Source: Saprospiraceae bacterium (GTDB lineage Bacteria; Bacteroidota; Bacteroidia; Chitinophagales; Saprospiraceae). Taken from it: DNA of 37,978 nucleotides. Under the pieces are notes generated by a model that did not search any database, was not told the origin of the DNA, and worked only from the letters and a program-made list of their open reading frames with translations. The stretch is taken from assembly GCA_029212405.1 (NCBI GenBank), contig JARGNR010000003.1, positions 1 through 37,978 on the forward strand. Reading direction: 5' to 3'. Made by a program: the position numbers and the translations under genes. This document shows, piece by piece, positions 7,699-16,288 of the stretch (position 1 is the first letter of the stretch; the number at the start of each line of letters is the position of its first letter).

Positions 7699-8302
7699 TG
7701 TTTTTGACTTTTTAAAGAATTTTTTCAATAATAAGCAGCCTGATCGCAAAGGAATTCCATTTTTGCATCAAGCTATTGATTTCAAGGATGTCCCAGAAAA
7801 GGATATTATTCAATGGGGAGAAAGTGAGCAATTTGATTCTTTTTCTAAATTAATAACTAAGGCTTTCCGGGACTATTATATAAAAGGCAGAGCTCAAACT
7901 GCCAATCAAGTTGTTATTGTTTTAGATAAACCACATTCTTATGGATGGTTTATATATTCCAACAAGCTTCAATATCCAGATGAAGATTACAAACTTCTTG
8001 TTTTTGTGTTGAATATGAAACTAGGAAAACTGGGGTATGTAACACAAATTGCTGAGATGAAGTCAACCGCAGTTTCAAAAGGTATAGAAACAATAACGCA
8101 TATGTATCTAAAACCCTCACTTAGGCATCGTTTAAATAATGAAAATGGTCTGATTAATCAATTGTATGGTAATATTACAATTGAATATAAAGCTGTAAAT
8201 GGGACTCCATTGAGTATTAAGTTTTTGGCCAAACCCTATAATGATTCAAAATATCATCCTCCAATGAATTTTGATGATCTAAATAAGGTACTTTTTAAGT
8301 AA
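7691..8302 (+). CDS. Unknown soluble protein coupled to the CvpA gene
   Basis: A 203-residue protein with no signal peptide and no membrane segment, so predicted cytoplasmic. I do not recognise a domain. It has alternating hydrophobic strands (QVVIVLDKPHSYGWFIYSN, YKLLVFVLNMKLGKLGYV) consistent with an alpha/beta fold, and a basic stretch around LKPSLRHRLN. The start ATG overlaps the CvpA-family gene by 8 nt, which suggests a functional link with that membrane protein. No terminator is apparent after it. Confidence 0.75.
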   Translation: MADVFDFLKNFFNNKQPDRKGIPFLHQAIDFKDVPEKDIIQWGESEQFDSFSKLITKAFRDYYIKGRAQTANQVVIVLDKPHSYGWFIYSNKLQYPDEDYKLLVFVLNMKLGKLGYVTQIAEMKSTAVSKGIETITHMYLKPSLRHRLNNENGLINQLYGNITIEYKAVNGTPLSIKFLAKPYNDSKYHPPMNFDDLNKVLFK

Positions 8303-8448
8303 TCATCTTCCCTCCCTCTTTTAGATAAGGTTAATTATTAGATTTTTTCTGTTGTATGACAAATAATAGATAGTAGTCAACGGAAAATAGATTCGACCTA
8401 TGTTGTGAAGTCTTTTAGTTCATATTTGTAATAGAAACAAACAACATT

Positions 8449-8625
8449 ATGGATACGGATAATAGATGCTCATTTCACAATTTAATATACGCTATAGGAG
8501 TGATTTGTGTATTCAATATTTTTTCTGCTCCAAAGGAGATGGAAAACATGGAAATTAAAAATAAGTACAATGTTGAAATCTGTGTTTGTGAACAAACAAA
8601 AAATTATTTAACCTTAAAACTATGA
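8449..8625 (+). CDS. Small 58-residue protein overlapping the SH3 gene
   Basis: The frame from ATG 8449 to TGA 8623-8625 encodes 58 residues: a polar N-terminus, one hydrophobic segment (about residues 11-26, LIYAIGVICVFNIFSA), then a charged tail with CVC. The stop shares ATGA with the start of the SH3 protein (8622), a classical coupling overlap, and this is the best evidence that it is translated. The hydrophobic segment suggests a membrane or exported peptide. Upstream, CATATTTG at 8421-8428 is one mismatch from a -7 element. It could also be a leader peptide whose translation controls the next gene. Confidence 0.5.
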   Translation: MDTDNRCSFHNLIYAIGVICVFNIFSAPKEMENMEIKNKYNVEICVCEQTKNYLTLKL

Positions 8626-9410
8626 TTATGGCAGCTTTAAAAATTAAAAAAGGGAAAGACCAGACAAAAACCTTTAAATGCTTATTTGCAACACTCTTTA
8701 TGGTGATTTTCTATGTGCAAATGTGGGCATCAAATGGTCCAGGTTTTATTGAGGGTACTCAATTGTATGTCGTGGCAAATTCAGGACTCACACTTCGATT
8801 GGAACCAAAAATGGAGGCAGAAGTATTAACCATTGCCGAGTTTGGATCAAGTGTAGAAGTTTTGAATCAGCCGGATAGTCTTCAATACTTAGAAAAAGTG
8901 AACTGGGTAGAGGGGAGATGGGTATATGTGGAATACGATGGTATAAGAGGATATATGTTTGATGGCTACCTTACAGATTTGCCCATGCCAATATATGAAT
9001 TTGAACGATGTCAACTTGATTTAGATTTGATTTACCCATTAGAGTCATGGACGGATGTAAATTTAGGAGAATATGAGCAAACTGAAATTGATGCAGGTGC
9101 ACTTAAAAAGTTGACCTACCACTTTATAGGAGGAGAGAAAATGATTAAGAGTCAGAAAGGGGATCGATATAAACTTGAATTATACCTTAATGAGGTAAGA
9201 CTTATGGATGCATATCATCTTTTACAAAGTATGATTGATACTAAAGAAAGGTTAGAGGTCTTTAAAAATCAATCCACATTTATTGAGGATAGAGAAGGAG
9301 ACTTATATAAAGTAAAAGTGAATTTGGATAATCCTATAGTATTTCGAAAGTTGAAATCAGGAGATATAAAAGTAACCATCACATCAGATCAATATGCATG
9401 TGGTATGTAA
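8622..9410 (+). CDS. Exported or membrane-anchored protein with a bacterial SH3 domain
   Basis: A 262-residue protein. A basic N-terminus is followed by a hydrophobic stretch (about residues 20-36, ending QMWAS) that is either an uncleaved anchor or a signal peptide. Residues about 45-115 fit a bacterial SH3 (SH3b) domain: TLRLEPKMEAEVLTIAEFGSSVEVL and the closing WVYVEYDGIRGYMFDGYL, where N-R-P is usual in place of T-L-R-L-E-P. SH3b domains often bind cell-wall peptides. The C-terminal 140 residues are of unknown fold. The start overlaps the small upstream ORF by ATGA, and an in-frame ATG at 8628 is an alternative. A terminator follows at 9444-9469. Confidence 0.75.
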   Translation: MIMAALKIKKGKDQTKTFKCLFATLFMVIFYVQMWASNGPGFIEGTQLYVVANSGLTLRLEPKMEAEVLTIAEFGSSVEVLNQPDSLQYLEKVNWVEGRWVYVEYDGIRGYMFDGYLTDLPMPIYEFERCQLDLDLIYPLESWTDVNLGEYEQTEIDAGALKKLTYHFIGGEKMIKSQKGDRYKLELYLNEVRLMDAYHLLQSMIDTKERLEVFKNQSTFIEDREGDLYKVKVNLDNPIVFRKLKSGDIKVTITSDQYACGM

Positions 9411-9443
9411 AAAAGTAGTGTGATTCTTATAACTTTCATTGAC

Positions 9444-9469
9444 GCCTCGGAAAAGTATTTTTCTGGGGC
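9444..9469 (+). terminator. Terminator after the SH3 gene
   Basis: GCCTCGGAAAA (9444-9454) pairs with TTTTCTGGGGC (9459-9469) through 11 pairs including two G-U, around a 4-nt loop. A T-rich stretch follows (GATTTTATT). It lies 33 nt after the stop codon on the plus strand. Confidence 0.7.
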
Positions 9470-9623
9470 TGATTTTATTAGTTAAAATGGATTTATGCAT
9501 AAATGAAAATAAAATCTCAATTTTTTATTTAATTTAATAATTTAAGTGAATATATTTAAATAGCTGTAATTCAGTTGAATATGGAGTTAATGATGGATGT
9601 TTAGTTATATATGAAAAATAAAA

Positions 9624-9665
9624 ATGTAATCAAATTACATATTACGTTTTTTTATAATATGTAAT
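9624..9665 (+). promoter_or_regulatory. Operator-like triple repeat of ATGTAAT
   Basis: ATGTAAT (9624-9630) and its complement ATTACAT (9634-9640) form a palindrome around CAA, and a third ATGTAAT occurs at 9659-9665. The last ends 4 nt before TATATTTG, where a repressor would block transcription. No regulator gene adjoins. Confidence 0.45.
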
Positions 9666-9669
9666 TTAC

Positions 9670-9677
9670 TATATTTG
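9670..9677 (+). promoter_or_regulatory. Promoter -7 element TATATTTG
   Basis: Exact match to TAnnTTTG. No good TTG is seen 19-21 nt upstream; a T-run lies there instead. It would start a transcript near 9684, reading into 9724-9912. Confidence 0.4.
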
Positions 9678-9723
9678 TTTCATCAATTTAAATATTGAGG
9701 AGAAACTAAAGAGTTTTTCAATT

Positions 9724-9912
9724 TTGAGATCCGTTAAAACTATATACGAGTCACCGATAAAGATATATGACAAGAGGCCTTCCAAAAACCGATTTGTTGT
9801 TTTCAATTTATCTGTGGGACAGTATATTGTGACCAAATGTAGTTGCCCAGTGGACTACGTATATAGTTTTCTCAAAACCCTCATTGAAAAATTGATATCA
9901 ACCACTTATTGA
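9724..9912 (+). CDS. Doubtful 62-residue ORF with TTG start
   Basis: The frame opens with TTG at 9724 and ends at TGA 9910-9912. The product is basic, with Cys-Ser-Cys-Pro near residue 39 and a hydrophobic/amphipathic C-terminal helix (YVYSFLKTLIEKLIS). I do not recognise it. In favour: a GAGGAG-like purine stretch about 20 nt upstream and a promoter-like element with operator repeats in front. Against: the short length, the non-ATG start, and the overlap of a few bases with the 3' end of the converging glycosyltransferase gene. The transcribed product may equally be a non-coding RNA. Confidence 0.3.
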   Translation: MRSVKTIYESPIKIYDKRPSKNRFVVFNLSVGQYIVTKCSCPVDYVYSFLKTLIEKLISTTY

Positions 9913-11390
9913 GTAGAAAACAAAATAGCTGCTGATTGATTCGATCTGTAGCTATTTTTTATGGTACCTACTTTATCAAATCCATTGATGATCGTAGAAA
10001 TTTCTTTATCATTCATATGGCCTAACAAAACCCAAATGGGTTGTTTTTGTTCTTGTGAAGTTTGACTTGCCTTATCTACAATCGATTCACCATAATTTGT
10101 GGGTATTCCTTCACCTAGTTTAAGGTAATTATAATTCTTATCATATGCAGTATAGTAGGCATATGCTGGATAAGCCAATTGTGAACAGATTATCGGATTA
10201 GAACTAGTTGGATGATTGTGTATGTGTTCAAGACAAGATCTATTGTCTTCTTTTTCAAATGGCTCAATAATGTATTTAATCCCTTGTGTTTGGTTAAAAG
10301 CTACTAAGAAGGGTATACTTAAAAGTACAAAGGTGGAATATTTTAACATCCATGATTTTTGAGATAATAGCTTTTCAAAATATTGAACCCCAGAAAGGAT
10401 TAAGAATAAGAAAAGCGGAAGACTGAACAATAGGAGACGTTCAATGAGAGAATATAGACCAAAAGCTGAGGCTCCAAATGCAGCCAGAATAGGAAATGTA
10501 TATAAGATTCCAAGCTTATTTTTCTCAGTAATCATTTGATATAGGCTCATACAGATTAAACACATAGCCACTCCTAGTGCAATGCCTGATTTTCCTACTG
10601 CCATTCTTAGACTACCAATTAGTAGACCCCAATCGTGTTGTAGGGAGTCTACCTGCCAAAATCTACCTTGAATGAAATATGAAGCATGAAAGTTTTTCAT
10701 ATGATCACTTTCGATTGCCGAATCAAGTATTAAAAAATATTCAAGTATGAAATGGATAGAAAACCAAGCGGACAATAGTAGAATTGGAGCCATAGATTTT
10801 ATGTTCCTTTTTGTTATAGAGGTAAAATATATTAGTGCTCCAAACAAAATAAAAACAGATGGCATACTCAACCAAATGCATACAGCTCCTATAATTCCAT
10901 ATTGTATTACATTTTTATACGTTAGTTGGTTCATTTTTTGGGCCAACCAAATGAGAATAAGACCAACCATTGCGTCAGTAATATATTGTTTGAATTCAGT
11001 AGAATATCTAAGGACTATAGCATTGCACCCAAACCAAAAGACACCGAGTAAGACATATTTTAGATGTAAGGATTTTTTAAATGCCTTGCCCAAAAAGAAA
11101 AGTGTGAGAATTCCTGAAATAAGTGGGATAAGTCGCAAGGCATATTCACTGACTCCGAATAGTGTTATGCTAAATTTTGACAAAAATAAAAATAAGATCG
11201 GTGCACTTTGTTGATAGTGTAAAGGGCCCGATAATTCCCAAAATGATGACTCTACAATATTTCTAGCGAGGTTTAAACTATCTAAAAATAAGGATCGATT
11301 TGACAAAAAAAGGAATAACATCAGGCAGATGGGAATGCCATAAGCAACGATGTGTATTAGATATAGAATAAACCATTTTGGTCGATCCAC
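9906..11390 (-). CDS. GT-C family membrane glycosyltransferase (family 39-like)
   Basis: A 494-residue polytopic protein with about ten to twelve hydrophobic segments over residues 1-380 and a soluble C-terminal domain (about 385-494). The pattern after the first segment (an extracytoplasmic loop with WELSGPLHYQQSAPILF, then EYALRLIPLISG) is that of PMT/ArnT-like GT-C enzymes, which transfer sugars from polyprenyl-phosphate carriers. The first loop has D37 (FLDSLNLARN) rather than a clear Asp-Glu pair, so the catalytic acid is uncertain. Acceptor and sugar cannot be told from sequence. The start codon is GTG at 11390; the promoter at 11429-11460 leaves a leader of about 30 nt. It stands alone between converging 9724-9912 and sppA. 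Confidence 0.75.
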   Translation of the reverse strand: MDRPKWFILYLIHIVAYGIPICLMLFLFLSNRSLFLDSLNLARNIVESSFWELSGPLHYQQSAPILFLFLSKFSITLFGVSEYALRLIPLISGILTLFFLGKAFKKSLHLKYVLLGVFWFGCNAIVLRYSTEFKQYITDAMVGLILIWLAQKMNQLTYKNVIQYGIIGAVCIWLSMPSVFILFGALIYFTSITKRNIKSMAPILLLSAWFSIHFILEYFLILDSAIESDHMKNFHASYFIQGRFWQVDSLQHDWGLLIGSLRMAVGKSGIALGVAMCLICMSLYQMITEKNKLGILYTFPILAAFGASAFGLYSLIERLLLFSLPLFLFLILSGVQYFEKLLSQKSWMLKYSTFVLLSIPFLVAFNQTQGIKYIIEPFEKEDNRSCLEHIHNHPTSSNPIICSQLAYPAYAYYTAYDKNYNYLKLGEGIPTNYGESIVDKASQTSQEQKQPIWVLLGHMNDKEISTIINGFDKVGTIKNSYRSNQSAAILFSTQ

Positions 11391-11428
11391 GATATTGAAA
11401 TTAATTGGGCATTCAAAAATTAAATTCT

Positions 11429-11460
11429 CAAATATACGCTTTTCACCTTAGTACAATCAA
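11429..11460 (-). promoter_or_regulatory. Promoter of the glycosyltransferase gene
   Basis: On the minus strand TTG (11460-11458) is followed by 21 nt and TATATTTG (11436-11429), an exact -7 consensus. A second TTG at 11456-11454 gives 17 nt spacing. The -7 context CGTATATTTG is the same as before sppA. Confidence 0.5.
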
Positions 11461-11551
11461 TTAGAATTTAGCAGGTAGTTATAGACTTTGTTTGTTTGCA
11501 ATCATGAGAAATTTGACACAAAGACTTTTGAATAAAAGATAATCGTTGAGA

Positions 11552-13318
11552 TTAATCAACTTGAATAATAAATGGTAATCGGGCTTGAGGTGTTCTATCC
11601 AGAAGTAAAGATTTGAATTCTCTGTATTCTTTTATCAATTTCAATTCTGAATCATGAATACCCAATTTTGCGTTCATGTTTTCACTAGCTGCAAATCCTT
11701 TAACAAGTTGGTCAATAAATGATTCTTCTATCTGTGGGAAAGATTTGATTTTATACTCTTCAATATTTACCATTTGAGCTGCAATTTCTATAGCATCCTC
11801 AATATCACCAAGTACATCTACAAGACCAAGCTCTTTCGCTTTTGTGCCAGTCCAAACTCTTCCTTGAGCAACTTCATGTACTTCTTCAACTGTCATTCCT
11901 CTGCCCTCAGCTACACGGTTCAAAAACGTATCATAGGTATCCAATGTCCCTTGTTGTAAAATTTCCTTTTCTTGGTCTGTGAGATCTTTTAATGGAGTGA
12001 ACCCTACCGCCATTGGATGTGTTTTAACCTCGTCAAATGATATTCCTAGTTTTTCGTTTGCCAAATTGGTAGCATTGGGAAACATCATAAATACACCTAT
12101 AGAGCCTGTAAGTGTATTTGGAGCGGATACGATTGAGTCTGCACCAGCTGCGATATAATATCCACCAGAAGCAGCATAATCCCCAAAGGATGCTACGACT
12201 GGTTTTCCAGCGGATTTTAGATTTTCAACTCCTCTCCAAATGATATCTGAAGTAAGGCTATTTCCACCGGGGCTGTTTACTCTTAAAACAACAGCTTTTA
12301 CATCATCATCGTATTGTAGCTTGTTGAATATTTCAAGATACTGATCTTCGCTGATAGATCCTTTGTTTTTAGTACCATATGTAATTGTTCCTTCGGCATA
12401 CACTACGGCAATTTTATCGGAAGATTTGCTTTTTCCATAGCGAAGAGTAACAGCGGCATTATATTCTTTTAGGGTCTTAAATTTAATTTTCTTTTTCATT
12501 TCCAAGCCTAATCTGTTTTTGATTATGCTTTCTATTTCATCCCAATACAGTAAATCATCAACTAGTCCAGATTCAAGGCTGGATTTGGCAGATTTTCCTT
12601 TGTATTCCGTCATGATTTGATCTACTTCAACCAACGAAAGGTTTCTTGATTCAGATATAGCATTTTTAAAGTTTTCCATCATGCTATCTAAAAACTCTTT
12701 TGTTTGAATACGATTTTCGTCGCTCATCTCATCTCTTCGGTAGGGTTCAGTGGCACTTTTAAAATTTCCAGCATAAAAGATATTCATTGAAATGCCAACT
12801 TTATCCAAAGCGGATTTAAAGAATGGAATAAATGCTGCAAATCCTTTCACGTCCACCATCCCTAATGGATTCAAGAATATTGAATCTGCACTTGAACCTA
12901 AGTAATAAGCTGATTGGCTGTAGTAGTCAGCGTATGAATAGACAAATTTTCCACTTTTCTTAAAATTTAAAATAGATTCTCTGATTTTAGTCTGAGTTGC
13001 CATTCCACCACCTACAGAATTATTTCGAATAAGAATACCACTTACTTTTTTATCTTTTGCTGCATGATCAATCAATTGCGTAATGGTATTTAAACCCAAA
13101 AGATCAACTTTTTCAAAATCTAAGCCTGAGGTATTTACATTGCCGGTTATCTCTGGAATTTGAGCTGATAGGTTCAAATCCAAAACTGTATTCTTTGAAA
13201 TCTGAGGTTTTGTATCTGCCATACTTCCCAAGAAAACGACAAAAAACATAAACATTAAAAAAAGAGCTACAAATACTCCGAGAGTTGCTGCGATTAAAGT
13301 CTTGAAAAATTGATTCAT
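11552..13318 (-). CDS. sppA: Signal peptide peptidase SppA, 67K type
   Basis: SppA degrades signal peptides left in the inner membrane. The 588-residue protein has one N-terminal membrane segment (about 7-30) and two tandem ClpP-like (peptidase S49) domains, the long form as in E. coli. The catalytic dyad is visible: K187 in NFKSATEP of the first domain and S384 in YAASGGYYIA of the second. RVNSPGG (346-352) is the oxyanion-region motif. A TATATTTG -7 element at 13346-13353 lies about 28 nt upstream of the ATG. It is probably monocistronic; the tolC-like gene ends 124 nt upstream on the same strand. Confidence 0.95.
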   Translation of the reverse strand: MNQFFKTLIAATLGVFVALFLMFMFFVVFLGSMADTKPQISKNTVLDLNLSAQIPEITGNVNTSGLDFEKVDLLGLNTITQLIDHAAKDKKVSGILIRNNSVGGGMATQTKIRESILNFKKSGKFVYSYADYYSQSAYYLGSSADSIFLNPLGMVDVKGFAAFIPFFKSALDKVGISMNIFYAGNFKSATEPYRRDEMSDENRIQTKEFLDSMMENFKNAISESRNLSLVEVDQIMTEYKGKSAKSSLESGLVDDLLYWDEIESIIKNRLGLEMKKKIKFKTLKEYNAAVTLRYGKSKSSDKIAVVYAEGTITYGTKNKGSISEDQYLEIFNKLQYDDDVKAVVLRVNSPGGNSLTSDIIWRGVENLKSAGKPVVASFGDYAASGGYYIAAGADSIVSAPNTLTGSIGVFMMFPNATNLANEKLGISFDEVKTHPMAVGFTPLKDLTDQEKEILQQGTLDTYDTFLNRVAEGRGMTVEEVHEVAQGRVWTGTKAKELGLVDVLGDIEDAIEIAAQMVNIEEYKIKSFPQIEESFIDQLVKGFAASENMNAKLGIHDSELKLIKEYREFKSLLLDRTPQARLPFIIQVD

Positions 13319-13345
13319 TTTTTTGGTATCTATTGCTATAAACTA

Positions 13346-13353
13346 CAAATATA
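13346..13353 (-). promoter_or_regulatory. Promoter -7 element of sppA
   Basis: TATATTTG on the minus strand matches the consensus exactly and puts the transcript start about 20 nt before the ATG. No TTG at 19-21 nt was found; the nearest is 13 nt away. Confidence 0.45.
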
Positions 13354-13442
13354 CGCTCAATTGGTTCAATATTAAGAATTAATAGATCAAGTAAGGAAGG
13401 ATGAGGATTAATAGGGTAATTGTTCGAAAAATGATCTTTCGA

Positions 13443-14897
13443 TTATTCTAATGGAACTCCTGCTTCAAAATCATAAAGTGTTAAATTCCTTATGGTATAA
13501 TGTGCTCGCCACAAATCCCATAAAGTAGCGTAATATGCTTGACGGGCACTCAATTCTTCTTGTATTGCAATATTCAAATTTGTAACATCAATTTTGCCGA
13601 TGTTAAATCTCTTCTTTGCTATATCGATCCGTTTAAGTGCAATTTCTAATGCTTCTTCCGCTAATTGTAACTGATTTCTTTTTAACTTGAATTGTTCAAC
13701 ATTAACAAGAATTTCTCTTTCAAAAGAAACTTGATCTTGCCGAAGTTGCAATTGTGTTAATTCCAGGTTTGATTTTGCAATTTCTCTTTGAGCCTTAGAT
13801 CTGCCAAAGTCGGCAATGGGTATATCAATAGAAAGACTCAATCGCTCCTGATCCAAAAGGCTTTGATAAGCACCGGTAAAATCTTCTGAAGTTTGTGTCA
13901 ACCCAAAAGAACCAGTCAACCTTAAATTCGGGCCATTTTCTTTTCTGGCGGATTCCATTTGTCGTTCAGCATTTAATAATCTTAAACGGAAGTCTTCCGT
14001 AATACTCCTGTTTTTTAAGGCATACTCTAATGCTTTATCCTTATCAATGGTAAATATAGTTATGGGTTGTGGAGTGTCTAGATCAAAGTCGACCTGTTTT
14101 TGAATACCTAAAAAATCTCTTAAGGCTTCTATTTTATTTTGGACACTTAAATTGAGTTGGGCAACTGTCCCCTTAGCATTTTTTGCACTTAATTGTATTT
14201 GCAACAATTCTGTTTCTGATATTCTTCCTACACTAAATCGCCCTTCTGCATTGATCGCTAAAGAATCCAAGTAGTCACTATTCCGTATTGCTTCTTGTAA
14301 GTTTAACTTGGAAATGTATAGATCAAAAAAGTTGTTAATTGATTCAAATGCAATTCGTTCCCGATCTTCAACATATCGTTTTTTTGATGCGGTATAATTG
14401 ATTTCAGCTTCTTGTCTATCCCATTTATACGGATTGAGTCGTAATAAGGGTTGATCAAATCCAATACTTACAGGAGATGAAAGATACCTTGTTGATGAGC
14501 CATTGCTTAGATCATCCAATCGCTGTAGATCTGTAGAAACAAAAATTGAACCGCCTGTTGCAGAAACAATTTGACTTAAATTTATTCCAACGGAATTTGA
14601 AATGAATGAAGAGGTCACAAATGTTCTACTACCATCGGGTAGTGTAAAAGGGGATATACTTCGATTTATACTAGGAAGCGTGGCAGAGAATCCCAATTGT
14701 GGTTTGAATATTGATTTTGAGGCAACATATATCCAATAGGCATTGTTTTGTTTGGTCTTGGCCAAAAGATAACTTGGTGATTCTGCTTGTGCCGTAATGA
14801 TGATATCTTGAATACTAGCTCTGATCATTTCTTGAGCAAGTACTTTGGTATTAGGACTTACAACGAAAATAAATAAGATAAATAAAAGTCGATTCAT
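13443..14897 (-). CDS. TolC-family outer membrane efflux protein
   Basis: A 484-residue protein with a signal peptide ending near LAQ (residue 22) and two outer-membrane-efflux repeats rich in long coiled-coil helices (about 170-260 and 375-450). TolC homologues trimerise into a channel-tunnel across the outer membrane and periplasm. It is the last gene of a three-gene set, 30 nt after the MacB-like permease gene, which itself follows the MacA-like adaptor gene. This is the outer membrane part of a tripartite exporter whose substrate is unknown. Confidence 0.9.
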   Translation of the reverse strand: MNRLLFILFIFVVSPNTKVLAQEMIRASIQDIIITAQAESPSYLLAKTKQNNAYWIYVASKSIFKPQLGFSATLPSINRSISPFTLPDGSRTFVTSSFISNSVGINLSQIVSATGGSIFVSTDLQRLDDLSNGSSTRYLSSPVSIGFDQPLLRLNPYKWDRQEAEINYTASKKRYVEDRERIAFESINNFFDLYISKLNLQEAIRNSDYLDSLAINAEGRFSVGRISETELLQIQLSAKNAKGTVAQLNLSVQNKIEALRDFLGIQKQVDFDLDTPQPITIFTIDKDKALEYALKNRSITEDFRLRLLNAERQMESARKENGPNLRLTGSFGLTQTSEDFTGAYQSLLDQERLSLSIDIPIADFGRSKAQREIAKSNLELTQLQLRQDQVSFEREILVNVEQFKLKRNQLQLAEEALEIALKRIDIAKKRFNIGKIDVTNLNIAIQEELSARQAYYATLWDLWRAHYTIRNLTLYDFEAGVPLE

Positions 14898-14927
14898 AGG
14901 TGATCTTGGTTACTATTCAAATTAATA

Positions 14928-16244
14928 TTATTCTGTTCGTAATGCAGCAATTGGATCTAATTTTGCCGCTTTTTTTGCAGGCATTATCCCAAATATGATC
15001 CCTATTCCTACGGCAATTGCAAAACTTAGTAAAATAGAGGTGAAGGATATTTCTGTTGCAATGTCTGCATATCTAGCTATTAGTTTAGCTCCGCCAATTC
15101 CTAAAATTACTCCTAGCACTCCACCCGCTAAACTGATGCATATAGCTTCTAAAAGAAATTGGTAAATTATGTCTTTTTCAGTAGCACCAATTGATCTCCT
15201 CAAACCAATTTCTTTGATTCTTTCGAGTACACTTGCTAGCATAATATTCATTATACCTATACCTCCTACAAGTAGCGAAATTCCTGCAATTACGGCTAAA
15301 ATAAAGTTGAGAGTTTCTTGGGTATTTTGTTGTTGTTTGATCAGCAATTCCGGCACTTTGATTTCAAAGTCTGCTTGATTATTATGTCTACGTAATAAGA
15401 GTCGACTAATTAATTCGGCACTGGATTCCATTTTAGAACCGTCTACAACTTTCACAGTTACTTTATCGAGTTGGTGATAATTTTCGATTTCTGAATCATC
15501 ATCATTATTTCTTTTAACGTCTTCTCTTCCAATCCGAATTTTATTGTCAATACGCAACTTGTATGTTTCCATAGGAACAAAAATATTGTTGCTATAATTG
15601 TTAATATCCAATTTTGTCAATGCTTCTTTTGAAATCATTCGCCTCTTCAGAACCCCAATTACAGTAAAGATGACATTATTAGCCTTCACGTGTTCTCCCA
15701 AAGGGTTTTTACCGAGAAACAATCGAGAGGCCGCATTCGCGCCTAATATACAGACTCTGGATCCAGTCTTATTATGTGTATCAGAAAAATAAGAACCTTT
15801 ATATAAGTTAAGGTTATTGATTTGAAAGAAATCATTGTTCACCGCCATGCACTTTGATTTGACGGTATTTTTATCAAATAATATTTTGGCATCGCTACTT
15901 GTCTCAATTGAAATATTTTCTATCCCTGGAAGAATATTTTGAATAGCTGCAACATCCTTTAAGGTCAATCCCGGAGAGAAGGATTTTTTTTCTTCCTTAC
16001 TTTGATCTTCTTCTTCAGATTTTCCAGTAGGATCCGGAGGAATAGAGTTTATAACAATGTTGTTTGTTCCAATAATTTTTAATTGGTCAAGAATTGATTT
16101 TTTTGCTCCGTTCCCAATCGCCAACATGGCAACTACAGCAAAAACCCCAAAAATAATACCGAGAGCCGTCAGCAGCGCTCTTAGCTTATTCTGATTTATT
16201 CCATCTAATGCTAATTTTATATTTCGCTGGAAATACACAAACAT
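14928..16244 (-). CDS. MacB/FtsX-type ABC transporter permease without ATPase domain
   Basis: The 438-residue protein has one N-terminal membrane segment (about 22-45), a large periplasmic MacB-PCD domain (about 46-305, with an acidic/Lys-rich insert SEEEDQSKEEKK) and an FtsX domain with three membrane segments (about 312-335, 362-390, 400-428). The signature LERIKEIGLRRSIGATEKDI between the second and third segments is typical of MacB. E. coli MacB carries an N-terminal ATPase domain; here it is absent, and no separate ATPase gene lies in the cluster. Such permeases use mechanical coupling to drive substrates through TolC. It lies between the adaptor gene (44 nt) and the TolC gene (30 nt). 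Confidence 0.92.
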   Translation of the reverse strand: MFVYFQRNIKLALDGINQNKLRALLTALGIIFGVFAVVAMLAIGNGAKKSILDQLKIIGTNNIVINSIPPDPTGKSEEEDQSKEEKKSFSPGLTLKDVAAIQNILPGIENISIETSSDAKILFDKNTVKSKCMAVNNDFFQINNLNLYKGSYFSDTHNKTGSRVCILGANAASRLFLGKNPLGEHVKANNVIFTVIGVLKRRMISKEALTKLDINNYSNNIFVPMETYKLRIDNKIRIGREDVKRNNDDDSEIENYHQLDKVTVKVVDGSKMESSAELISRLLLRRHNNQADFEIKVPELLIKQQQNTQETLNFILAVIAGISLLVGGIGIMNIMLASVLERIKEIGLRRSIGATEKDIIYQFLLEAICISLAGGVLGVILGIGGAKLIARYADIATEISFTSILLSFAIAVGIGIIFGIMPAKKAAKLDPIAALRTE

Positions 16245-16288
16245 AAGTAGTAGTTTAAAAGTGAATCTAAATAATTATGAATGTGTAT

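Larger units (their letters stand above)
9411..9723. other. Intergenic region with terminator, operator-like repeats and a promoter
   Basis: After the terminator at 9444-9469 the sequence is extremely AT-rich. It carries three ATGTAAT-type half-sites (9624-9640 and 9659-9665) and a -7 element TATATTTG at 9670-9677, both listed separately. I see no RNA gene with a recognisable fold. Confidence 0.6.

Noticed and set aside
10747-11214. 155-residue plus-strand open frame
   Set aside because: It lies wholly inside the glycosyltransferase gene on the other strand, whose membrane-protein sequence is convincing; the antisense product has no recognisable features.
13424-13442. TCGAAA-N7-TTTCGA inverted repeat next to the TolC-family stop
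   Set aside because: Six AT-rich pairs without a following T run; too weak to call a terminator.
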